Below are positions 39,862-47,235 of a stretch of 64,000 nt of DNA, piece after piece. The stretch is taken from positions 3,971,480 through 4,035,479 of the forward strand of contig NZ_WPAG02000002.1 in NCBI RefSeq assembly GCF_013602415.1, read 5' to 3'. Within the stretch, counting starts at the first letter, position 1, and each line of letters starts with the position of its first letter. Source of the stretch: Rhodococcus sp. B50 (GTDB lineage: Bacteria > Actinomycetota > Actinomycetes > Mycobacteriales > Mycobacteriaceae). A model generated the notes under the pieces. The model saw nothing but the letters and a program-made list of their open reading frames with translations. It did no database searches and had not been told where the DNA came from. Made by a program: the position numbers and the translations under genes.

Positions 39862-41274
39862 ATGCTTGCCCGCCGACTCGAAGACCGCTCCCAGCTCCGT
39901 CACGCCCACGGAGCGCTCGCGCATTCACTGTCGGCGACCGCGTGGAAGGACGCCCTCGAGGTGCGGCGCGGCGATCCGACCGTGGCCGTCGCGCTCCGTG
40001 TGGGGTTCGCGACGATGCTCGCCCTCGTCGGCGGCGGTCTGCTCGGTTACGGACAGGTGGCCGGCTTCGCCGCCCTCGGTGCACTCACCAGTGCCTTCCT
40101 GCGATACGAGCCGTATCCGCGTCTCGCGGTACGACTTCCGTGGGTCGGTCTCGGCATCGTCGGTTACACCGCGTTCGGCGCTGCGCTGGGTGCGATGGGT
40201 GCTCCGCTGTGGGTGCAGATCGTCGTGCTCTCCCTGGGCTCGGCCGTCGCCTACTGGGTGTTCACGGCCTTCTCCCTCATGGGCCCCGGCCCGGTGATCC
40301 TCATCTTCGCGGCCGCCGGCGCCGCCGGTTTCTCCGACGGATGGGGAGATGCGGGCCTGATCGCCGCCGCGGCGGCGATCGGTGCGCTGCTCGGCTACGT
40401 CGTGGCGATGCTGCCCGCGCTCTCCCATCCCCATACGCCGGCTCGTCTCGCGGTCGCGCGCGCCCTCGCGGCGGTTTCCGCCGTCGAAACCCGCGGTGCG
40501 GACGCCGTTCCCGCAGCGCGACAGAGTATCCGGAAGGCACGCGAGACCGTCGCGCTGAATGCCCCGCGGCGTCCGGACGTCCATGTCCATGAACTGGTCG
40601 CTCTGCTCGACGCGGCCGACACGGTGCTCGACAGCGGGTCGCACGACACCTCCCGCGCACGCCGCGACGACTTCGCCCGGTTCGAGGCGGAGCTTCGGAA
40701 AGCGCGGCGCGACATCGAGATTCCACGCGTCGATGCCGAGGGGCGGGCGGTGCTGCCGACGCCGCCCGGCTTCGTCCGCGAAGGATGCGGTCGTCTGCTC
40801 GACCGTCTCGTGCTGATCGGAGCGGCCCGGATCTTCGTCGCGTCGTTGCTCGCCGCGTCGTTCGCCGCACTGATCGGGCTCGACCATCCGTTGTGGGCTG
40901 CGATGGGCGCGATGGCGGCACTGCAAGGTCTGAACTACCGAAACACCGTCCAGCGCGCTATTCAACGTCTGCTCGGAAACGTGGGCGGCGCGGTGATCGC
41001 CGCCGGGCTGCTGGCGCTCGACCTGGGCTACTGGCCGGTGGCCGCAGCCGCCGTGTTGTTCCAGACGCTCACCGAACTCACGGTGACCCGGAACTACGGC
41101 CTCGCCTCGGTCGGGGTGACGACGATGGCGTTGCTGCTTACGGGTCTCGGGCAGCACGCGGGTCCGGGCCTCGCCGTCAACCGGGTCGCCGACACCGTCA
41201 TCGGCGTGGTCGTGGGCGTGATCGTCGCTGCGGTGACCATCCGACGCGACGACCGGCACCATCTCGTCGCGTGA
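39862..41274 (+). CDS. FUSC-family membrane protein (putative aromatic acid/drug exporter)
   Basis: A 470-residue protein with two blocks of membrane helices (about 40-190 and 320-450) around a charged cytoplasmic middle (about 195-310, including LAVARALAAVSAVETRG and RARRDDFARFEAELRKARRDIE). The second block has DHPLWAAMGAMAALQGLNYRNTVQRAIQRLLGNVGGAVIAAGL, the conserved FUSC signature with the RxxGTxxG-like segment. Related proteins export aromatic acids or fusaric acid. The gene is controlled most likely by the divergent MarR regulator. Confidence 0.82.
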   Translation: MLARRLEDRSQLRHAHGALAHSLSATAWKDALEVRRGDPTVAVALRVGFATMLALVGGGLLGYGQVAGFAALGALTSAFLRYEPYPRLAVRLPWVGLGIVGYTAFGAALGAMGAPLWVQIVVLSLGSAVAYWVFTAFSLMGPGPVILIFAAAGAAGFSDGWGDAGLIAAAAAIGALLGYVVAMLPALSHPHTPARLAVARALAAVSAVETRGADAVPAARQSIRKARETVALNAPRRPDVHVHELVALLDAADTVLDSGSHDTSRARRDDFARFEAELRKARRDIEIPRVDAEGRAVLPTPPGFVREGCGRLLDRLVLIGAARIFVASLLAASFAALIGLDHPLWAAMGAMAALQGLNYRNTVQRAIQRLLGNVGGAVIAAGLLALDLGYWPVAAAAVLFQTLTELTVTRNYGLASVGVTTMALLLTGLGQHAGPGLAVNRVADTVIGVVVGVIVAAVTIRRDDRHHLVA

Positions 41275-41333
41275 CGAGACAGCGCCGGTCGTCGGTGAGG
41301 ATCGTCCGCCCCGGGAGGCGACGGTGGTGATGC

Positions 41334-41732
41334 TCAGGAGTGAGCGGCTTCGAACCGCTCGAGGATGTGCCGCGGGATGCGACCGCGCGAGCTGACGTCG
41401 TAACCCTTGTTGCGGGCCCAGTGCCGGATCGCGGCGAGTTGCTCCGGCGATCGGGTGGGCGGGATCGCCTTGTGAGTACCCGATGTCCGGGTACGGGCCT
41501 TGGCCGCAGGCTTCTTCGGCGTGATCGTGTGTGTGGTCGAGGCGTGCTGAGCAGGCGCCGTCTCGTGAAGCCACGGGCGGAGTACCGCCAGGAACTTGTC
41601 GGCGTTCGCCGGTCGAAGATCGATCTCGTACTCGTCGTCGTCGACCGTGATGCGGAACGACTGTGCCAGACCCTCCATGATCGGTTGGCCGTCGATATCG
41701 TCGAAATATTGGACGCGCACTTTCTGTGCCAC
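41334..41732 (-). CDS. lsr2: Lsr2-family nucleoid-associated protein
   Basis: A 132-residue Lsr2. The N-terminal dimerisation domain is MAQKVRVQYFDDIDGQP through FRITVDDDEYEIDLRPANADKFLAVL; the C-terminal DNA-binding domain is SPEQLAAIRHWARNKGYDVSSRGRIPRHILERFEAAH, with the RGR loop that inserts into the minor groove of AT-rich DNA. The linker (THTITPKKPAAKARTRTSGTHK) is longer and more Thr-rich than in mycobacterial Lsr2. It silences AT-rich, often foreign genes, like H-NS. GTG start at 41732 with AAGGAGAT upstream. Confidence 0.93.
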   Translation of the reverse strand: MAQKVRVQYFDDIDGQPIMEGLAQSFRITVDDDEYEIDLRPANADKFLAVLRPWLHETAPAQHASTTHTITPKKPAAKARTRTSGTHKAIPPTRSPEQLAAIRHWARNKGYDVSSRGRIPRHILERFEAAHS

Positions 41733-41769
41733 GTTTATCTCCTTGTCCCCGAACTGTGCGCTGTCGACG

Positions 41770-42864
41770 CTAGTTCTTACTCGGGGGTAGGTTCAAGTCG
41801 CGAATGTACGATCCCACCCGCTCGACGAAATGATCGAAGAACTCGGCCGGACGGGTGCCCGCCACGATATCCGCGTTCGGCGTCCTCTGCCACATACCGG
41901 ACCGGTCGGCGACCGTGGTGCCACGGGTCAGCCGGCCGTCGAGTTCGACGTCGACCGTTGCGGGGCGGGAGGTGTACGGAACCGTGCCGAGCGCGACCGC
42001 TGCGGCGAACGGGTCGTGCACGTGTGCGAGGAAGCCGAGTCCCTGGTCCCGATGGAATTCCATGTAGAACCGCAACGCATCGGAGATGTAGCGGATGAGA
42101 GGCACATCGGCCGACGACCGCGTACCGCGCGGAGCGTCCGGTGAGAGCTCCCCGGATCGGGGCACACCGACCACGTCCCCGATCCGCGCGACATGCTCGG
42201 GATGCATCTCGATCGACTCCGTGACGTCGAGCGGGCACACGACCGGCCGCCTGTCGGGAGGAACGATCGAGAACGCGTCGAACACGACTTTGGCGGCCTC
42301 CGGGTCCACCGCGACGTTCCATTCCGAGGTCGGCGTCGTATTACCCGGATGGTGGAAACACCCACCCATGATCACGAGGCGACGCAACCGCGACGGCAGT
42401 TCGGGATCGATGCGCAGGGCGAGGGCGAGGTTGGTGAGCGGACCGGTGACGAGCCCGGTGAGCTCTCCCGGATGCTCGCGGGTGAGATCGACCCAAGCCT
42501 GCGCGGCCGACCGCGACGACCGTGACCGCGACGCCGCGGGAAGCTCCGCGTACCCGATTCCCTGCGGACCGTGTGTGTCCTCCGTGGTCATCAGCGGCGC
42601 GACCAACGGAACCTGCGATCCGGCAGCCACTTCGATGTCGGGCCGGCCGCACACCTCGAGCCAGGACAGGGTGTTGGCGGTGACCTGGTCCACCGGCACG
42701 TTCCCCGCCGTGCACAGGGCGGCGACGATCTCGGCCTCCGGGCTCGCGACGAGATAGAGCAGGGCGAGGGCGTCGTCGATACCGGTGTCGACGTCGACGA
42801 TCAGGCGGGTACGGGCGGCCGGAACATCGGGTTCGTGTACGTGCACGATCCCATCTTGGGGCAT
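41770..42864 (-). CDS. Inosine-uridine-preferring-type nucleoside hydrolase
   Basis: A 364-residue nucleoside hydrolase. The N-terminal calcium site VDVDTGIDDALALLY (about 23-37) is the family DxDxGxDD motif. LVTGPLTNLALALRIDPEL (about 138-156), RLVIMGGCFHHPGN (about 162-175), SEWNVAVDPEAAKVV and VHDPFAAAVALG (with the catalytic-site His and Asp) complete it. It hydrolyses the N-glycosidic bond of ribonucleosides for salvage. Start is ATG at 42864; a GTG at 42846 is possible. Divergent from the thioesterase gene, with 41 bases between. Confidence 0.9.
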   Translation of the reverse strand: MPQDGIVHVHEPDVPAARTRLIVDVDTGIDDALALLYLVASPEAEIVAALCTAGNVPVDQVTANTLSWLEVCGRPDIEVAAGSQVPLVAPLMTTEDTHGPQGIGYAELPAASRSRSSRSAAQAWVDLTREHPGELTGLVTGPLTNLALALRIDPELPSRLRRLVIMGGCFHHPGNTTPTSEWNVAVDPEAAKVVFDAFSIVPPDRRPVVCPLDVTESIEMHPEHVARIGDVVGVPRSGELSPDAPRGTRSSADVPLIRYISDALRFYMEFHRDQGLGFLAHVHDPFAAAVALGTVPYTSRPATVDVELDGRLTRGTTVADRSGMWQRTPNADIVAGTRPAEFFDHFVERVGSYIRDLNLPPSKN

Positions 42865-42905
42865 CCCGATGAGCGTGCCGCGGCCGGTGCTGGGAGAATT
42901 CCCGA

Positions 42906-43712
42906 ATGCACGAGCGTAAGAACCGCGGTTATTTCACCGAGGACGACGGTGTCTACCTGCCGACGAAGTACGCGACCAGCCCGTGGTCGGACACGATGCT
43001 CAACGGGCCGTGTGTGAGCGGTCTGGTTGCACGCGAGCTCGAGATCCACCATGCCGTCGAGGGTTTCGTCCCGTCCCGGTTCACGCTCGATCTCTTCAGG
43101 CCGGTCCGTAACGAGCCGATCACCTTCACCACGACCCGCGTGCGCGACGGCAATCGCATCCGCGTCGCCGACGCGAACCTGATGCAGGGCGGTGAGGTCT
43201 CGGCGCGCGCGACGCTGACCTTCCTGCGCACGTCGGCGCCGCCGCCCGGATCGGTGTGGACGCGCGGTGAGTCCCCGACGCCTCCTCCCGGTTCCCTCGA
43301 GACCCAGCCTGGGCCGCTCCAGGTCTCGTCGTGGTACGGCAGTGACGGGCCTGGATGGACGCGGGTGCGTTCGGAGCACCAGAACTCCGACCGGAAGCGA
43401 CTGTGGTCGCGGCAGCTGTCGATCATCGTCGGCGAGGAACTGTCGCCGTTCGTCAACACCGCGACCGTCGGCGAGGGAACGTCCTTCGTGACCAACTGGT
43501 CGGACAAGGGTGTCGGCTACATCAATTCCGATGTCACCTTGGCGCTGTCCCGCCTGCCGGAGGGGCCCGAGGTCGGTATCGAGGCCGACAACCACATCAG
43601 CAGCGAGGGCATCGCGGTCGGTACCGCGGTGCTGTTCGACCGTCTCGGCGCGTTCGGCACCGGCGTGGTGACCGCCCTCGCGAACGCGCACCGGCAGGTC
43701 GATTTCGGATGA
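42906..43712 (+). CDS. Acyl-CoA thioesterase (double hotdog, TesB/FcoT-like)
   Basis: A 268-residue protein with two hotdog halves: N-terminal GPCVSGLVARELEIHHAVEGFVPSRFTLDLFRPVRNEPITFTTTRVRDGNRI, and C-terminal FVTNWSDKGVGYINSDVTLALSRLP with HISSEGIAVGTAVLFDRLG. The pattern is that of thioesterase-family proteins of mycobacteria. It would release a free acid and CoA. It starts a two-gene operon with the cyclase 19 bases downstream. Confidence 0.82.
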   Translation: MHERKNRGYFTEDDGVYLPTKYATSPWSDTMLNGPCVSGLVARELEIHHAVEGFVPSRFTLDLFRPVRNEPITFTTTRVRDGNRIRVADANLMQGGEVSARATLTFLRTSAPPPGSVWTRGESPTPPPGSLETQPGPLQVSSWYGSDGPGWTRVRSEHQNSDRKRLWSRQLSIIVGEELSPFVNTATVGEGTSFVTNWSDKGVGYINSDVTLALSRLPEGPEVGIEADNHISSEGIAVGTAVLFDRLGAFGTGVVTALANAHRQVDFG

Positions 43713-43731
43713 CACGAACAGGAGCGATGTC

Positions 43732-44382
43732 ATGCGCGTGCGGCGGATCGTCGATCTGACCCACGTCGTCTCCCCGGACATCCAGGTCTATCCCGGGGAT
43801 CCGGCACCGATATTCATCCCGCACGCCACCGTCGAGGCCGACGGATTCGACCTGATGCGCATCGACATGGGATCGCAGACGGGCACCCACGTCGACGCGC
43901 CCCGGCACGTACGCAGCGGTGGTGCCGCGATCGACGCGGTGCCACCGGATACCTTCGTGGGACGCGGTGTGGTGCTCGACGTGCGCGCCCGCGTCGATGC
44001 CGGTTCGCTCGTCACCGCCGACATGTGGGGTGAGCCCGCGATCGGTTCCGGCGACATCGCGCTCGTCCTCACCGGTTGGTCGCAGCATTTCGGTACCGAT
44101 CGCTATTTCGAGCATCCGGCCCTGAGCGTCGACGCCTGCCGGTGGTTGCTCGACCGCGGCGTCCGCACGATCGGGATCGACGCGCCGAGCGTGGATCCCA
44201 CCGGGGACGAGACGCTCGCGGCGCACCACGTACTCGCCGACGCGGGGGCGGTCATCTGCGAGAACCTGCGCAACCTCGAGGCGGTCGACTTCCCGGATCC
44301 GCTCGTCTCGCTGTTGCCGATCCCGTTCGCCGGGATCGACGGCGCACCGGTGCGGGCCGTCGCCATGCAGGTCGGGAACTGA
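43732..44382 (+). CDS. Cyclase/kynurenine formamidase-like metal hydrolase
   Basis: A 216-residue protein of the cyclase family. The metal-binding signature GSQTGTHVDAPRHV (about 47-60, HxGTHxDAP type with the first position Gln-Thr-Gly-Thr-His) is followed by GRGVVLDV (about 82-89), and IGIDAPSVDPTG (about 157-168). Members hydrolyse formyl-kynurenine, isatin or cyclic amides with Zn/Mn. AGGAG lies before ATG 43732. Operon with the thioesterase, convergent with gntR. Confidence 0.85.
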   Translation: MRVRRIVDLTHVVSPDIQVYPGDPAPIFIPHATVEADGFDLMRIDMGSQTGTHVDAPRHVRSGGAAIDAVPPDTFVGRGVVLDVRARVDAGSLVTADMWGEPAIGSGDIALVLTGWSQHFGTDRYFEHPALSVDACRWLLDRGVRTIGIDAPSVDPTGDETLAAHHVLADAGAVICENLRNLEAVDFPDPLVSLLPIPFAGIDGAPVRAVAMQVGN

Positions 44383-44401
44383 ACGCCGGCAACAAATCCG
44401 G

Positions 44402-45223
44402 TCAGTCGAGGATGTCGCGCACCTCGACGTCCTCGCGGCCACCGACGACGAGTTCGCGCGCGGCCGCCATGTGCTTCTGCCAGTGCGTGAAAGCGCCCTC
44501 GCCGTCGCGGGCACGCAGCAGACGGATGAGCTTGCGCTGCGAGCGGACGAACACCTTGTAGTGGTCCTCGTACTTCTCCGCGTCGCGCTGCATGCTTTCG
44601 CGCGTGACGTTCATGGTGTGCCGCTCGTAGATCTCGTGCAGCATGCCCGCGATGAGCGATAGCGACGCGTTGCCGGCGAGCTGAACCATCCTCAGGTGGA
44701 ACATCGCCGCGGCCTGGCCGAAGGTGCCGTCGGCGAAGGACGACGGGATGGTCTCGTCCACCAGGCGTTCGAGTTCGTCGAAGGCCTCTTCGCTGCCGTT
44801 CTCCGCGAGCAGTCGCGCGGCGGCGGGCTCGACGGCCTCACGGGCGACGTAGACGTCCGCGACGGTGGCACCGGCGAGTTCGAGCAGCAGGGACGCCGGT
44901 CGCGCCACTACCTCGGGGCCAGGGACACAGATCCGCGCGCCCGAGCGCGACCCGCGTCGCACCTCGACGAGCCGTTCGGCCTCGAGGACGCGGACCGCTT
45001 CGCGCAGCGTCGGCCGGCTCACCGAGAAGTGCTCCATGAGCGAGGCCTCATGGGGCAGGTGGTCGCCGTCCTTCAGCTCCCCGTCGACGATCATCCGGCG
45101 GAGCTTCCGGGCGACGAGTTCTGCGGTCTTGGGGGTGCGGATGGCCCGGCCACCGCCCGCGCGAGTGTCGAATCCGACTCCCGAACGCGCGTCGAATCCG
45201 GGCGCCAACACTTCGTCGGTCAC
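44402..45223 (-). CDS. GntR-family regulator (FadR/FCD subfamily)
   Basis: A 273-residue regulator. Start at GTG 45223, because GGAGG lies seven bases upstream; a GTG at 45250 is weaker. The winged helix occupies about 30-95 (TPKTAELVARKLRRMIVDGELKDGDHLPHEASLMEHFSVSRPTLREAVRVLEAERLVEVRRGSRSGARI). The FCD ligand domain follows, with VAREAVEPAAARLLAENG, FHLRMVQLAGNASL and YEDHYKVFVRSQRKLIRLLRARD, which supplies the His/Asp metal site. FCD proteins bind acyl-CoAs or carboxylates. The perfect palindrome at 45346-45361 and four related sites through 59958 make it the likely regulator of the whole 45.4-61.5 kb cluster. Confidence 0.9.
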   Translation of the reverse strand: MTDEVLAPGFDARSGVGFDTRAGGGRAIRTPKTAELVARKLRRMIVDGELKDGDHLPHEASLMEHFSVSRPTLREAVRVLEAERLVEVRRGSRSGARICVPGPEVVARPASLLLELAGATVADVYVAREAVEPAAARLLAENGSEEAFDELERLVDETIPSSFADGTFGQAAAMFHLRMVQLAGNASLSLIAGMLHEIYERHTMNVTRESMQRDAEKYEDHYKVFVRSQRKLIRLLRARDGEGAFTHWQKHMAAARELVVGGREDVEVRDILD

Positions 45224-45343
45224 GGGAACGGCCTCCTGCTCCGAGATCACTTCGACTACTTGGTGAAAGTTCCTGCCTCATCGTACTCACAGGTAACCGG
45301 TCGCTGCGGGGTGAGGCGACGAGCCGACGACTATTGCTGATGC

Positions 45344-45363
45344 TTACATAGTCAACTATGTTA
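45344..45363. promoter_or_regulatory. GntR/FadR-type operator, best copy
   Basis: TTACATAGTCAACTATGTTA contains the perfect palindrome ACATAGT-CA-ACTATGT (45346-45361) and the FadR-family core pattern TnGTnnACnA. It lies between gntR (start 45223) and the nitronate-monooxygenase-like gene (start 45402), suited to control both. Confidence 0.72.
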
Positions 45364-45401
45364 CCTATGTATTGCCCGGCTGGCCTCGGACAGGAGCATC
45401 C

Positions 45402-46391
45402 ATGCTGAACACGCGGTTCACGGCTGAATTCGGGATCGAGCACCCGATCGTCCAGGGCGGCATGATGTGGGTCGGCCGCGCCGAACTCGCGGCAGCGGTC
45501 TCCGAAGGCGGCGGACTCGGGATCATCACCGCGCTGACCCAGCCCACCCCGGAGGACCTGGTCACGGAGATCGAGCGGTGCCGCGCGCTGACCGACAAGC
45601 CGTTCGGCGTCAACCTCACCCTCACGCTGTCGATCAACCAGCCTCCCTACGCCGAGTACCGGCAGGCGATCATCGACTCCGGCGTGACGATCGTCGAGAC
45701 CGCCGGCTCCGACCCGACCAGGCATGTCGAGCATCTGAAAGAGCACGGCATCAAGATCATTCACAAGTGCACGAGTGTGCGGCACGCCCTCAAGGCCCAG
45801 CGGATCGGCGCCGACGCGGTGAGCATCGACGGTTTCGAGGCGGCAGGTCATCCCGGCGAGGACGACGTACCCGGGCTCGTCCTGATCCCCGCCTGCGCCG
45901 ACGCCCTCGACATCCCGTTCATCGCGTCGGGCGGCTTCGCCGACGGTCGCGGACTCGCCGCCGCTCTCACCCTCGGCGCCGACGGCATCAACATGGGCAC
46001 CCGCTTCATGTGCACGCAGGAGAGCCCCATCCACGAACGCATCAAGCAGCAGATCGTCGGCGCGAGCGAACTCGACACCCAGCTCATCTTCCGGCAACTG
46101 CGCAACACCATGCGGACCGCGCGGAACTCGGTGAGCGAGGAGGTCGTGGACATCCTCGGCAAGGGCGGGCGGTTCAAGGACGTCAAGGATCTCGTCGCCG
46201 GATCGCGGGGGCGCACCGTCTACGAGGACGGTGATCCGGAGGCCGGCATCTGGACGGTGGGGCAGTCGCAGGGGCTCATCCGCGACATCCCGCCGGCCGG
46301 TGAGCTGGTGCAGCGGATCGCTGCCGAAGCCGAAGCGAGACTGCGCTCCCTGACCGCTGACATCGTCGTCGACTCCGTTCCCGTCCCGTGA
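45402..46391 (+). CDS. Nitronate monooxygenase / FMN-dependent reductase-like protein
   Basis: A 329-residue TIM-barrel flavoprotein. FMN-binding segments are HPIVQGGMMWVGRAELAAAVSEGGGLGIITA (about 14-44), SIDGFEAAGHPGEDDVPGL (about 143-161) and FIASGGFADGRGLAAALTLGADGINMGTRF (about 176-205). The family covers nitronate monooxygenases and enoyl reductases of the FabK type; the AGHPG motif is shared. In a CoA-ester cluster it may reduce or oxidise an enoyl intermediate. AGGAG lies before ATG 45402. First gene of a rightward operon; 10 bases before the next gene. Confidence 0.8.
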   Translation: MLNTRFTAEFGIEHPIVQGGMMWVGRAELAAAVSEGGGLGIITALTQPTPEDLVTEIERCRALTDKPFGVNLTLTLSINQPPYAEYRQAIIDSGVTIVETAGSDPTRHVEHLKEHGIKIIHKCTSVRHALKAQRIGADAVSIDGFEAAGHPGEDDVPGLVLIPACADALDIPFIASGGFADGRGLAAALTLGADGINMGTRFMCTQESPIHERIKQQIVGASELDTQLIFRQLRNTMRTARNSVSEEVVDILGKGGRFKDVKDLVAGSRGRTVYEDGDPEAGIWTVGQSQGLIRDIPPAGELVQRIAAEAEARLRSLTADIVVDSVPVP

Positions 46392-46401
46392 GGAGAAATC
46401 G

Positions 46402-47187
46402 ATGACACGACAGGCCGAGACCGCCGAAGACGTGCGGGAGGACGACACGCCGGTGCTCGTCGAGCGCGACGGTGCCGTCACGATCCTCACCCTCAATCGT
46501 CCCGACCGCCGCAACGCGATCAACCGCGCCATGCGGAAGGCGCTGAAGAAGGAACTATGGCGCGCCGATGCCGACGACGAGGTGAACGTCGTCGTCCTTA
46601 CAGGCGCAGGGACGTCCTTCTGCGCGGGTGTGGATCTGCCCGAGGCGTTGTCGGGTCCGCCTCCCGCCGCGGAAGGGCCCACCCCCACCCACGTGCTCCG
46701 CGGCATCTCGAAACCGGTCGTCGCGGCGGTCAACGGACCCTGCTACACGGGCGGTTACGAACTCGCCGTGAACTGTTCGTTCATCATCGCGTCCGAACGC
46801 GCCGAGTTCGCCGATACCCACGCGCAGATCGGTCTGCTCAACGGTTGGGGCGGCAGTGCCATGCTGCCGCGGATGATCGGTCTGCCCGCCGCGATCCAGT
46901 TCATCCTGTCCGGGGAGCCGATCGACGGCGCGACCGCCGCGCGCATCGGCCTCGCGAACGAGGTCGTCCCACACGACGAACTCCTGGACCGCAGCGTGGC
47001 CGTCGCGCAACGCATTGCCGGAGGTTATCCCGGGGCGATCCGGCGGATGCTCCGGTTGCTCAAGGAGGGCGCCGGCACGTCGCTCGCGCACGCCCTCGCC
47101 CTCGAATCCGAAGCGGCGGCGACCTACCGAGCGGACGGCGCGGACATCGGTGCCCGCTACGCGAAGCGCCGCACGCAGTCCGACTGA
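46402..47187 (+). CDS. Enoyl-CoA hydratase/isomerase-family protein, one catalytic Glu replaced
   Basis: A crotonase of 261 residues. The oxyanion-hole segments GTSFCAGVDLPEAL (about 72-85) and NGPCYTGGYELAVNCSFIIAS (about 113-133) are normal, with the first catalytic Glu in GGYELA. In the second site the family QPE motif reads DTH (EFADTHAQIGLL), so the second Glu is His. Activity could therefore be isomerase, hydrolase or other crotonase chemistry rather than plain hydration. ATG at 46402 with GAGGAG upstream. Same operon as the flavoprotein and the fused dehydrogenase. Confidence 0.85.
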   Translation: MTRQAETAEDVREDDTPVLVERDGAVTILTLNRPDRRNAINRAMRKALKKELWRADADDEVNVVVLTGAGTSFCAGVDLPEALSGPPPAAEGPTPTHVLRGISKPVVAAVNGPCYTGGYELAVNCSFIIASERAEFADTHAQIGLLNGWGGSAMLPRMIGLPAAIQFILSGEPIDGATAARIGLANEVVPHDELLDRSVAVAQRIAGGYPGAIRRMLRLLKEGAGTSLAHALALESEAAATYRADGADIGARYAKRRTQSD

Positions 47188-47235
47188 GCAACAGTCGGTT
47201 TCCGGCACTTACAGCACCATCACCCGGGAGGTGAC

